A stretch of 64,000 nt of DNA from Diplolepis rosae. Taxonomy: Eukaryota; Arthropoda; Insecta; Hymenoptera; Diplolepididae. Position 1 is the first letter of the stretch; every line of letters starts with the position of its first letter. Under the pieces are notes generated by a model that made no database searches, was not told where the DNA came from, and saw nothing but the letters and a program-made list of their open reading frames with translations. The stretch spans positions 186,001-250,000 of the forward strand of contig JAPYXD010000409.1 in the NCBI GenBank assembly GCA_030998225.1, given 5' to 3'. Below, in pieces: positions 43,490 to 52,677 of this stretch. The position numbers were made by a program, and so were the translations under genes.

Positions 43490-44140
43490 AACAACAGCAA
43501 AATTTTGACTGGCTGAAAGGAGTCTTGACAAGCGCTCTAATCTTAACAGTTCCGAATTTAACAATATTATAGTGAGGGGACTCCAGGTCATAATCGATCA
43601 TAGCAACCTCAAATGGCTGCACAACTTTCGGAATCCCACGGGGAGACTAGCCAGGTGGTCCTTGGAGTTATTAGAGTAAGACTTCGAAATTATTCACCAG
43701 CGACTCCTGGTACAAACGTAGCTTCGCAACCGTCTTAAAAATGCCCTGTATTTTTTCGGATTAGAAAGTGGAAGACGAAAGGCTGTACCAGAAAAAACGA
43801 GATGCTCGATCCGCTGATCCCGGTCCTTAACGAGTGGAAGCTGGTATTGCCCGAGGAGCAATAAAAAGGTTAGAGGCTTTTGGAAGCTCACTCGGAACCC
43901 CAAGCGGGCCATTTGGAATCTCATGGCAAGGGACTTACGCAGATGTCGCAAAATTTGTAAAAAAATGCAACCCTTGCCAGAGGTTCAAGGTCGACTAGGC
44001 TCAACCGGCTAGCTTAATGGAGCAGCAGATTGTCGAGCAACCCTGGACCGCGGTGGCGAGCGACGTGATGGTCCCTATCTGCACAGCAAGAGTGGCAGCA
44101 AAATGTCTTGGACTTCCAGGACATATTTACCCTTAGTGAT
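43490..44140 (+). pseudogene. Gypsy remnant: RNase H to integrase
   Basis: Successive frames give FDWLKGVLTSALILTVPNF (RT connection), VIIDHSNLKWLHNF and GRLARWSLELLE (RNase H end), LVLPEEQ, VAKFVKKCNPCQRFKVD (integrase zinc finger with both Cys) and IVEQPWTAVASDVMVP followed by VLDFQDIFTL (start of the catalytic core, first Asp present). Many stops and frameshifts are present. It belongs to a gypsy lineage different from elements 1-3. Confidence 0.75.
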
Positions 44141-44189
44141 ACCATAGTCACTTCAATGGCGGAATGTTTTGCTATACAGCAGGGAGAGA

Positions 44190-44262
44190 TGAATATACCC
44201 ACTTTTAACGGAAAAAATATGCCCGTTAGGTACTTTATTCAAGATGTGTTAAACGGAGAATC
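44190..44262 (+). pseudogene. Gag-like fragment
   Basis: MNIPTFNGKNMPVRYFIQDV resembles the IPEFDGTNMSVIMFIDQY segment of gypsy Gag. It follows integrase sequence directly, so the junction is a recombination or deletion product. The match is short. Confidence 0.45.
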
Positions 44263-44515
44263 TAAACTGAAAAGTGAAATATACCGAAAATTATTTGAAA
44301 TGCTGTAAGCGGTGTTGGATTGGTGCGTTTATCACAGTAAGTCCCCGGAAAGGCAAGTATATTCGGAGGTTCGATTCCTCCTGACACATGCAAGATGCAC
44401 GCTTTCAAATTTTTTCGGTCTTAAAAATATTTTACCATCTAAAAATATTATTTATTTTTCATATTTCACTACCTTAAATAATTATACAAAACCGGAAAGG
44501 CCATCTACTTTCCTC
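44260..44515 (+). repeat. 256 bp duplication, copy 1
   Basis: It is nearly identical to 44,696-44,951 (offset 436 bp). Boundaries are ATCTAAACTGAAAAGTG and CATCTACTTTCCTC. It contains the tRNA-like sequence at 44,312-44,388. Confidence 0.9.
44312..44388 (+). ncRNA. tRNA-like sequence, copy 1 (pseudo-tRNA or SINE head)
   Basis: GTGTTG at the 5' end can pair with TGACAC at the 3' end. A perfect T-arm GGAGG-TTCGATT-CCTCC contains the B box GGTTCGATTCC. A TGGT/ATCA stem stands in the D-arm place. The stretch between D-arm and T-arm is 29 bases and forms no clear anticodon arm. A T6 run follows at about 44,405. It is not a normal tRNA. Confidence 0.4.
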
Positions 44516-44695
44516 AAAATTATAATACCGGTAACACCGAAAATTATTAATTAATTATCTGGCATAAAACCTCAACAACATCTTAAAAATATACAGAATT
44601 GGTAAATTTACCATCTAAGATTGTCGGTTCACGAAAGTGTTCGCAATCAGACCCAATAGAGGTCACTTTAAGCCCTAATTTTCATTCAAATAAAC

Positions 44696-44951
44696 ATCTA
44701 AACTGAAAAGTGAAATATACCGAAAATTATTTGAATTGCTGTAAGCGGTGTTGGCTTGGTGCGTTTATCACAGTAAGTCCCCGGAAAGGCAAGTATATTC
44801 GGAGGTTCGATTCCTCCTGACACATGCAAAATGCACGCTTTCAAATTTTTTCGGTCTTAAAAATATTTTACCATCTAAAAATATTATTTATTTTTCATAT
44901 TTCACTACCTTAAATAATTATACAAAACCGGAAAGGCCATCTACTTTCCTC
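44696..44951 (+). repeat. 256 bp duplication, copy 2
   Basis: Second copy in the same orientation, with a handful of substitutions. Confidence 0.9.
44748..44824 (+). ncRNA. tRNA-like sequence, copy 2
   Basis: It has the same T-arm and acceptor pairing as copy 1. Here the 5' part reads TGGCTTGGTGCG, closer to the pol III A-box consensus than in copy 1. The B box is about 50 bases further on. Confidence 0.4.
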
Positions 44952-44954
44952 TTA

Positions 44955-45715
44955 AATACATCAATTATATCTAATTATACACTCGAAATTATACAGTAGA
45001 GTATCTGGTATAAGGCAAAATTGAAGAAAATTTCATTCAAATAAAATACTCTGAAAACTTGTTGAAATACGTAATATTATGCACATATGAATTTCATTAT
45101 AAAACTGCGAATAAAAGGTTTCAGTATTCAAAAAACCAAAATTACATCTAAATTTACATACGAAATTACACTTTACGATTTTCCTTATATAAAATGCAAA
45201 TATATAATATTTAGTTCGAATAAAATAGTTATAAAATATTTTATAATACGTGAATCAACTATATCAATTAAAAAATTAAGTGGAAAATATTTTATTTAAT
45301 AAATTAAGGTTAAAAATCTACATTCCTAATTACATGGTGATAGTAGTTAAAAATTCGCACATTTAACGTTTTAGTGGCTTATATGCGTCGACTTTTCAAT
45401 GAAAAAACACAAAGGTAAAATTTTCTAATAGATGCAGTTGATCAAATTTATAAGCCCGAAACATGCTTTAATAAATATTTAGACTTAAATCTTCAAAGAT
45501 TTATTGACTTTAAATTTTACTGAGAATTTGCCAAGAATTTCTCATAATCTCAAAAATGTTTATATTAGGTGGATGTTTTTCAATTATTAATAAAATTCCA
45601 TAGTCAATAAATGTTTAAAATTTCAAGTTAAGGTATTGATTGAAAATTTAGTAGCCTTGTTAGTTAACTATTTTAATCAGAAAATTCTTCATTTTCGTAG
45701 GTTAATGTATACAGA
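44955..45715. other. AT-rich gene-free stretch
   Basis: No supported feature. The open frame 45,087-45,299 is AT-driven. Confidence 0.5.
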
Positions 45716-45717
45716 AA

Positions 45718-45835
45718 ATCGTGCGCTGAGCGCGAGCGTCAGGATGAGAATGTGTTCCTTAAGGCTGATAGAGCCTTAAGTAAATTGAATTTCCTGTTTC
45801 ACTTAAATTCAAAAAGAAATTTAGTGACTTTGAGA
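45718..45835 (-). repeat. Family S left-end fragment, reverse orientation
   Basis: On the minus strand it gives the hairpin CTTAAGGCTCTATCAGCC..AAGG, ACACATTCTCATCCTGACG and CGCGCTCAGCGCAC, matching 12,150-12,260. Confidence 0.75.
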
Positions 45836-45925
45836 GCAGGGTTGCCACAAGTTTCAGTATCCTGATTTCCCTGACTTTTCCTTGACTTTTCCCTTATTTT
45901 CAAGCTGATTTCCTTGACCAAAATC
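45836..45925 (+). mobile_element. One end of a hAT-like repeat
   Basis: CAGGGTTGCCACAAGTTTCA followed by TTTCCCTGACTTTTCC repeats is a common form of an arthropod hAT-type MITE end. The partner end was not found nearby, so the extent is uncertain. Confidence 0.4.
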
Positions 45926-46212
45926 TATTGTAAAAGGACTCATCTCGGTGGAACCATGTTCCTATTATAGAATATTTGCGTGTTTTCCCTGTTATTTTTC
46001 AACAGAGAGGATGTTAAATAAGAGAAGGTATGATAGAAACAACGTATTTTTATTTATTCATTTTCTATCAAAACTTGAAAGGAAACGAACTGATATGCCC
46101 TAACTTGCATGTTGCTATCGAACGTTAAACATAAAACATGGCATCATAGGAAATTTATAACTTTTTGGTTATATAAATCACAGCGGGGTCAACTTAAAGA
46201 GATCAATCTTAC

Positions 46213-46434
46213 ATATTAGTAGTTTCATTGTTTAAGAATTTTTTGCATGTTTGCCCCCTCAGTGAAAAAATGTGGAAAAATATTTAATATCTTCCGATCT
46301 AATTGAGTCTCCACTTTTATTAAATATGCGCTAGTTACATTGTGACATAGCGCATATGATACTTCTTTTTCCACATTTTCTCACTGAGGGGGCAAACATG
46401 CAAAAAATTTTTAAACAATTAAACTACTAATATC
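46213..46434. repeat. 222 bp palindrome
   Basis: The arms, about 80 bp, share ATATTAGTAGTTT at the outside and TTTGCCCCCTCAGTGA further in. The middle has a second hairpin ATATGCGCTA..TAGCGCATAT (46,324-46,357). No target duplication is evident. Confidence 0.8.
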
Positions 46435-46984
46435 TGTAGTTAATTAACAAACTAAAAATTATACAAATATTTATCTGAAAACCTAACATAATAAGCTAAA
46501 AAATGAAACAAACCCGAAATCGATTTAATTATTTCAACCGGAGATAATGAATTTTAAGCACAAGAGACTAGCATTTTGTCCAATTTTATCAAAAGTTTAA
46601 TTTAATATATCTCTCAAAAAAAAGTTTTCTTTCGAAAATCCTCATATACGTGTCGATTAAATTAATAAAAAGATGCCACAGAATAAAATTTAAGACTTTT
46701 AAAAATGTGAAAAATCTTTCTTTTTAAAATCCTTACGATTTGCAAAGGAATGTCCCATATAAGTTACAATAAAACTTTATGTAATATTTTGTTTTTAAAG
46801 CTCTCATTTCATAATTAGTTTATACATGCTTGTTCTGCAATATCCATTTGACAGAATAGAGTAATCAAGTTTCGTTGTTCTTATTTCCAAATTACTTTAC
46901 AGACATTTATTCTTATTATAGCTACTTTTCTTTTGAAAAAAAGTATTCCAGCACGTCATGCTTCAAAAATTTTCGCCAATAACA

Positions 46985-47095
46985 GAGTAAATAACGAATT
47001 ACCAGTTTTACTGCCGATTTACCGAATTACGGTAAGAAATTACCAGTGACTAAAAAATGGCGGTATCGGCACATCACTAGTCCAGAAGCAAAGGC
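46985..47095. mobile_element. Possible hAT-like MITE end
   Basis: The right end reads GGTATCGGCACATCACTAG, a common hAT-type terminus. GGTAAGAAATTACCAG and AATTACCAGTTTTAC are short internal repeats. The partner end is not certain. Confidence 0.3.
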
Positions 47096-47229
47096 TGAAC
47101 CATGTTTGCCTAGCAAGAGGAGCACTTACTGTCACTTAGCCGTAAGAATGTGAAACCACGCGAGTATACATAGAACGTGGACGTTTTCGGCCTCCACCAC
47201 TGACCCGCGTGGATCTGCACACAATCAAA

Positions 47230-47430
47230 CTTAGTTCAAACGTGGCGCGAAGCAGACGACAAATTTAAAATGACTAAATAGATCATTTAAGAAATTACCC
47301 TCGTTTTTTAGATATTTTAAAAAACCTTCACCTAAAATGAATATCTAAAAGATTTTTTTTCGAATTTTAGGATGATTTAAACACTTGAGAAAAAAAATGT
47401 TCAGTAAAATGTATAGTTCAATATATGTTA
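47230..47430 (+). repeat. Family U repeat, diverged copy 5
   Basis: GCGAAGCAGACGACAAATTT and ATTTAAACACTTGAGAAAAA..GTTCAGTAAAAT correspond to family U at 35,700-35,870. Divergence is higher than among the other copies. Confidence 0.45.
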
Positions 47431-48014
47431 AAAGCTTCAAAACAAAATATAGATTTATATATTTTTTAGTATTGTAAATAAACTATTTTAAATAAAAAAT
47501 TATGCCTAAAATACTTTATATTAAAATGTTATAAATATAAAAAACATAAATTGTATTTAAATTTACATACAAAATTACACAATAAGATTTTTTTGATAGA
47601 AAGCAACATGAAAAAACATTAAATTCCAATAAAATATTTTTTAAAGTTTTTGAAATATGTAACATTTTTTATGAAATTACGTTTTCGAATTCCAAGTGCG
47701 AATAAAAGGTGTCATTGTTTAAAAAGAAATCATGCCTAAATTTGGATACGAAATTGCATCATGAGATTTCTCTGCTGTGAAGTAAAGTTGAAGACTATTT
47801 CGTTCGAATGAAGTGCTTCGAAACAAATTTTTTAATATATATTTTATTATATTTTGCCAATATATTAGTGTAAATAAAGGGTTAAAATATTTAATAAATA
47901 TTATAACGGGTGACCTGCGCTGAAACGTCAAAAAATATAAAATCTTGAACAATGCGGACCCGAGGATTCGGGATTACCCTCGGAGTCACCTTCGTTACTA
48001 AGGCGGCTAATATA

Positions 48015-49362
48015 GGAGAGAAGCGGCGAAATTGGCGCACCTAATAGAAAGTGCGAGTTTAAAAAGAAAGTATATGACTAAAAATTATGAAAAAATATTT
48101 ATTTAATAGCTGGATATCTTTTCTATACTTTCCAATGGATAAAGATTGCATTGAAAATTATTAAAGCAGGTTTTTATTCAGATTTCCGAAGGACTGCACC
48201 TGCGTCAATTTACCCGCCATGTCGGGTAAATTGACGCACTAATATTATAATCTTCTCTTGCCACGTATTAGTTATATTTTCATAGATTTAGAATTACATT
48301 TCAGTAGCAAAGGTTGATGAAAAGAGGTAGTTATAATTTGAAACTAAATTTGAGATAGTATATCAAGATATGTGAAGTTTTTTATACCTTTATTCACATA
48401 AACCAGCCAAAGTTAAAATATATTTTATATTTGTACAATAAAATACTGGCAATTGTGGATATTTAAGTGAATATTCAAATTGAAATCATTTTTATAGAGA
48501 ATTATTTGAATTTTTAATCAGAAGTATATACAATTATTAACTTTAGAAGACTTATAATTAATAGAAACAATCAATCAAAAATACAAATTTTTTACTTACA
48601 TTGCTTTCACATCTTAAAATCGAGAAAACTTTCAAAACACTGTCAGACTGCAAATTAATTATTAAAAATCGCTTTTAAAATGCCTTAATACCTCAAACTT
48701 AAAAAAAATGTAACCACTGATTGTTCAAATGAATATAACCTTACAAAGTCGTTACATCAGTTTTGCGAACCACATTACCTCCCATGTCACAAAAAATCGT
48801 AAGAAAAAGATTAGCAGAAAAGTCCAGCAACATTCAAATGTATATATCTATATATTAATAATTGTGTACTTACTATCTTCTTTATATTTTCAATCATAAA
48901 CATCCGAGCACTTGACTTCAGTCACCGGTTTCCAGAAACACAACACGTGTGCCAACTTCGCCTCTGATTTGAATCTCGTATGCGCCAATTTTGCCGCAAG
49001 TGTATCGTTCATTAATTAAATACTTTTTACGTAAAATGCTTATTTTTTTCATACAAATATTCTATCCTAATCGTAAGATTAAATATCAAAGGTTATAAAA
49101 TCGTTGCATTAATCTAATTCACCTTGAATTACTATTATTTAACGATTTAACTCAATGGCTTCGAACATAACCATTATGCCAAAAAACGATTAATCGCAAT
49201 AAAACTGTATTAAGCAATTAGATTTTTATAATTTTTTCTATCAAATACATATCATACAAGAATGCACACGATAGAACTATTTTTATTTTTTGTTATGTTA
49301 TCATTTTCTGAAAAATAGGGTGCGCCAATTTAGACGACGCGCCAATTTCGCCGCTTCTCTCC
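48015..49362. mobile_element. TA-flanked inverted-repeat element, 1348 bp, non-coding
   Basis: The left end GGAGAGAAGCGGCGAAATTG and right end CAATTTCGCCGCTTCTCTCC are inverted, with TA outside both (48,013-14, 49,363-64). The terminal motif GCGCCAATTT recurs inside: a perfect 16 bp hairpin at 48,193-48,232, again at about 48,953 and 48,985, and doubled at the right end. No transposase. It resembles the 10,234 element in plan. Confidence 0.8.
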
Positions 49363-49364
49363 TA

Positions 49365-49780
49365 ATGAGCGCCTGGCGTTTCTCGATGCTATATTTATAA
49401 ATCAATGATCCTGAAAATAAGAACTTAGCATGCAAAAAGAAAGAAAGAAATAAAGCGAAGCCAAGCAGGGGTTCCGGCTAGGGTGATTATGGATTCGGGA
49501 GTCCGAATAAGGTAAAGGTTTTGAGGTTAAGGAAGGGATCCTAACCTAAGAATAGGAGCTCTTACGCAAACAAAATAAAATAAATTGAGCAGTATGAAAG
49601 AAAGATAGGCTACAATTTATTCAATTATTGGGCAAGGCCCTGGCTCGATATAAATTCAAAAGTGAATATGAATTTGTTGCCAATAATGGCGAGCAGACTC
49701 CTGGAGAGCCTGAGAGCCACGCGGGTGTCAATGGAAGACAAAAAAAAATGTTTATAATGGCCCGGAATATAGTCTCAAAG
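49365..49780. other. Gene-free stretch, possible intron side of the minus-strand exon
   Basis: No recognised coding sequence. A short AAGAAAGAAAGAAATAAAG run lies near 49,436. If the minus-strand exon at 49,785-50,044 is real, this would be its first intron. Confidence 0.3.
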
Positions 49781-49784
49781 ACTT

Positions 49785-50044
49785 ACCGGCCTTCTGGCCG
49801 CAATCTCGCGCCTTATCTCCTCCAAATCGAAATCCGTATTGGCGTCCATTGTAAAAAAATTAAGACTCTTAATAATGTTCCCTCCTTGGCTATTTGCCAC
49901 TCGGATTGCAACGACAGAATAAAGATGCGCGCCAAAGGTGTCGCGCAGTTTTATTACATCAGCTGGAAAGGCTAGCGCACGCGCACGAAGCTCAGGTTTG
50001 CGCGGGCGACTCGTCTTGTGAGGACGACGGCGCCAGGCAACCAA
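49785..50044 (-). CDS. Candidate first coding exon, unknown protein
   Basis: A minus-strand frame opens at the ATG at 50,044, with a second ATG at 49,849 (MDANTDFDLEEIRREIAARR). It reads to AGAAGGCCG, directly followed by GTAAGT at about 49,789, a perfect splice-donor hexamer. Codon content is GC-rich compared with the flanks. The part from 49,849 is acidic then basic, like a soluble helical N-terminus. The upstream 50,045-50,160 segment would be its promoter side. No family is recognised and no acceptor exon was identified. It could be host or transposon sequence. Confidence 0.35.
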
Positions 50045-50182
50045 TGATGTGAAGCGTCTATCGGTCAGCTTGCCCCATTGGCTTAAAACGTAGAGGGGTG
50101 CGTTTGAACTACGTAGAGTTTGTACGGCACAACACAGCAGTTACAAACAGACAAAGCTAATATACAGTATATAATATAATTT

Positions 50183-50473
50183 ATGATTGCTCCATCTCGT
50201 TATGCCCCTTTTTATTTTAATTATAATAATAACGGTGCGACGGTGTTGGAAACTATGGGCTGCAGCACGTGGTCGTTTCAGATGCCATGCCTGCAGGGTA
50301 ATGCCCTCTGTGGCTTGCCTGTGAACCCCTCTGCGTGCGATGGTAACATAGCGATCTCCTTGGCGGCGCCTTTCAAGCTGATGTTTTTAAATGAAACAAA
50401 TAAAAAAAGAAAACTGCCAGAAAAACAATCAAAAATAAAAGAATTTTATGAGCAGCTTTCAGACTATCCCTGA
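50183..50473 (+). CDS. Unrecognised open frame
   Basis: A 96-codon ATG frame has a Cys-containing middle (CSTWSFQMPCLQGNALCGLP) and a Lys-rich end. Its middle (50,235-50,380) is GC-richer than its surroundings. No domain is recognised, and without a neighbouring exon or homologue it may be chance. Confidence 0.2.
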   Translation: MIAPSRYAPFYFNYNNNGATVLETMGCSTWSFQMPCLQGNALCGLPVNPSACDGNIAISLAAPFKLMFLNETNKKRKLPEKQSKIKEFYEQLSDYP

Positions 50474-50474
50474 C

Positions 50475-50995
50475 AGTGTTGAGTTTTAATTAAAAAAGGT
50501 GGCTTGGGCTCGATCCTGTCGTTGCCGATCGAGGTAAAAAAGGTTAACGTAATCTACCACGTTACAATATATATATACACTATATTTAAATATGCATACA
50601 AAATAAAACTGAAATTTCTTTGGTATCAAGAAAAATTATTAATTATTTAACGCATTTTTTTGAATGATAGTTTTATCGATAAACAGTACCGAAATCCCTG
50701 TTAAAATTAACATTTTGAAGAAAATTTCTTATTTTATTAGTTTAACAGGCATTCCTTAGCGAATTTATAAGTTGCACACGAAGAAAAAAGTTTGGTGAAA
50801 TTTATAGGAAATTCAGTACTTATTTTTACAAATTGAATTTTGAGTAGATATATTACCAGAAATCTGGTCCAATTAACAGTTTTTTGTACAGTCCACTTAA
50901 CTTCCAGTGAAATCTACCAAACTTAATTTTTTTCGTATCTGATAGATTTCACTGGATGCTAAGGGAAACATACACCCGGTTCTGCATTGGTTTCT
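50475..50995. other. AT-rich stretch upstream of the LINE
   Basis: No gene. GCTCGATCCTGTCGTTGCCG near 50,507 and GATCGAGGTAAAAAAGGTT could be the A-rich 3' tail region of another non-LTR insertion, but support is thin. Confidence 0.35.
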
Positions 50996-51120
50996 TCGGA
51001 AATTGATCAGGGGGCCCTAGAACAGGCCACCGGGCGCGTCCTCAGGTTGCGGATAGAGGAGCCCTGTACCGAGGGTTACTGCTGAATACGGATACAAAAC
51101 TAAATAAGCAGTCACGGACA
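50996..51120 (+). other. 5' leader of the R1-clade LINE
   Basis: GC-rich sequence (GGGGGCCCTAGAACAGGCCA and on) sits directly before ORF1. It contrasts with the AT-rich flank and is probably the untranslated leader. Confidence 0.5.
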
Positions 51121-52527
51121 ATGTTCAACATTGACATTAATGTGTTAACTACCGTGCCGAGAGCTGCATGGGACCAGGGAGTGGGAATAAAAATGGAGTT
51201 ACAAAAATTAAATAAAAGCATGTGCGAAGAGCTGTTTGGTGGTGAGTTGGACGTGACGGAGGAGCCCGGTGAAGATATGCCTGAAAAATCTCAGGCTAGG
51301 CAGCATCGAGATTGGCTGCACCAACTAAACGAAAAAGACTGGTGCAGTCTGCAAAAGGTGATGGACACCTTGAAGGAAATGCAGAAGTTCTGCAAGACAA
51401 AGAAGAACATGTTCCTCCCCATCAGGGAAGGCCTCACGGAAGCCCTGCGGGAGATGCAGATCCTCAAAGAAAAAATGAAGAGACACGATCGCTACATCGA
51501 GCACTTCGAGCACCATCTTAGGGATAAGTTGGTACAGATGATTAAAGAGGCGAGATCCCCTACGAAAGTTGTCCTGGAGCAGGGTACCCAAACTCTCCCT
51601 GAGCCCGCGCCGAGGTCCACCTCGGATCCTCGTAAGTGGCTAAGGGAGCCGACGGTCAGCCCGGAGGTGACTGCTGCCAATAAGCCGGCGAAGAAGAGGC
51701 CAAAAACCTCAAAACATCCGCAAGAGTGTGCGGAGGTCCCTCTTAGGAAGGGTCCTCGCAAAAAGGAATCAAAGACGGCACCGCGGAAACCATAGCGCCC
51801 AAAAAGGGTCCGCTCTGAAGCGGTAATCATAAAACGTGTGAAAGGGGTTAGCTACGCGGCAAACCCGAAGAATTTGAAAAGCCGCGTAAACCCCGAGGAG
51901 TTAGGGGTTAAGGTTGGAGGAATTACAGAGACCAGGACGAAGGACCTCCCGGTTGAAATTAAATGCGCTGCGGGGGACAGAGGGAAACTTGACTCTGCCT
52001 TCCGTGACGCAGTCGGAGAGTCCGGATCTGTGCGCCATCTCGTTCCTATGGTTGAGGTAGAGATATTGGACGTTGATCCCACCGTGGAGGACGAAGAAGT
52101 TGCAAAAGCTGTGCAGTCTTGCCTACGGGAGGAACTGTCTCCGTGCGTAAAGGTGTCCAAGACGAGGAAGCCCTTCAGAGGCACTAGAAAGGCTTTCGTC
52201 CGACTGGAGGAAGCGAGTGACCTAACTTTACTCAAGACGACCCATATTAAGATCGGATGGGTCTCCTGTAGGGTCCGCAGGAAAACGAAGTTGATTCGGT
52301 GCTACTGCTGTCTCGGCTTCGGCCATATGGCGGCTAACTGCCGGGGGCCAGATCGCAGTAGATGTTGCTGGAGGTGCGGCGAGGAGGGACACGCCACGGC
52401 GTCCTGCTCAAGGAAACCGCGGTGCTACCTCTTCACCGCACGAGAGGAGAAGCCCCGGAATGACCATATTCCGGGGACAATGCGTTGCGCGCCGTTCCGA
52501 GAGGCGGCCCCAAATAGGAGACCTTGA
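51121..52527 (+). pseudogene. R1-clade LINE ORF1 (gag-like), one in-frame stop
   Basis: ORF1 proteins of R1-clade LINEs bind element RNA in the particle. The first 225 codons (51,121-51,795) have a heptad-rich acidic region, then a basic Lys/Pro/Arg-rich tail. A single TAG at 51,793-95 separates them from a 229-codon frame (51,838-52,527) in the same phase. That frame has the typical VEILDVDPTVEDEEVAKAV segment and zinc knuckles CYCCLGFGHMAANC (155-168) and CWRCGEEGHATASC (177-190). The third knuckle has lost its first Cys pair (CYLF). A frame change near 52,480 follows. ORF2, with endonuclease and RT, is absent: the satellite array begins at 52,678. Confidence 0.85.
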
Positions 52528-52677
52528 AGAAGCCGCGAAGAGAGAGTCCAAGCTGGCAGCAGAGAAGAGCGCCATGGTTCAGCGAATTGCGCCTATAGAC
52601 AAGGCCCTGAAGTTTAAAACTAACGCGGTTCCGGGGTCATTGACTGGCGACGAAACAGGGGCGATTTGAGTTTAGTC

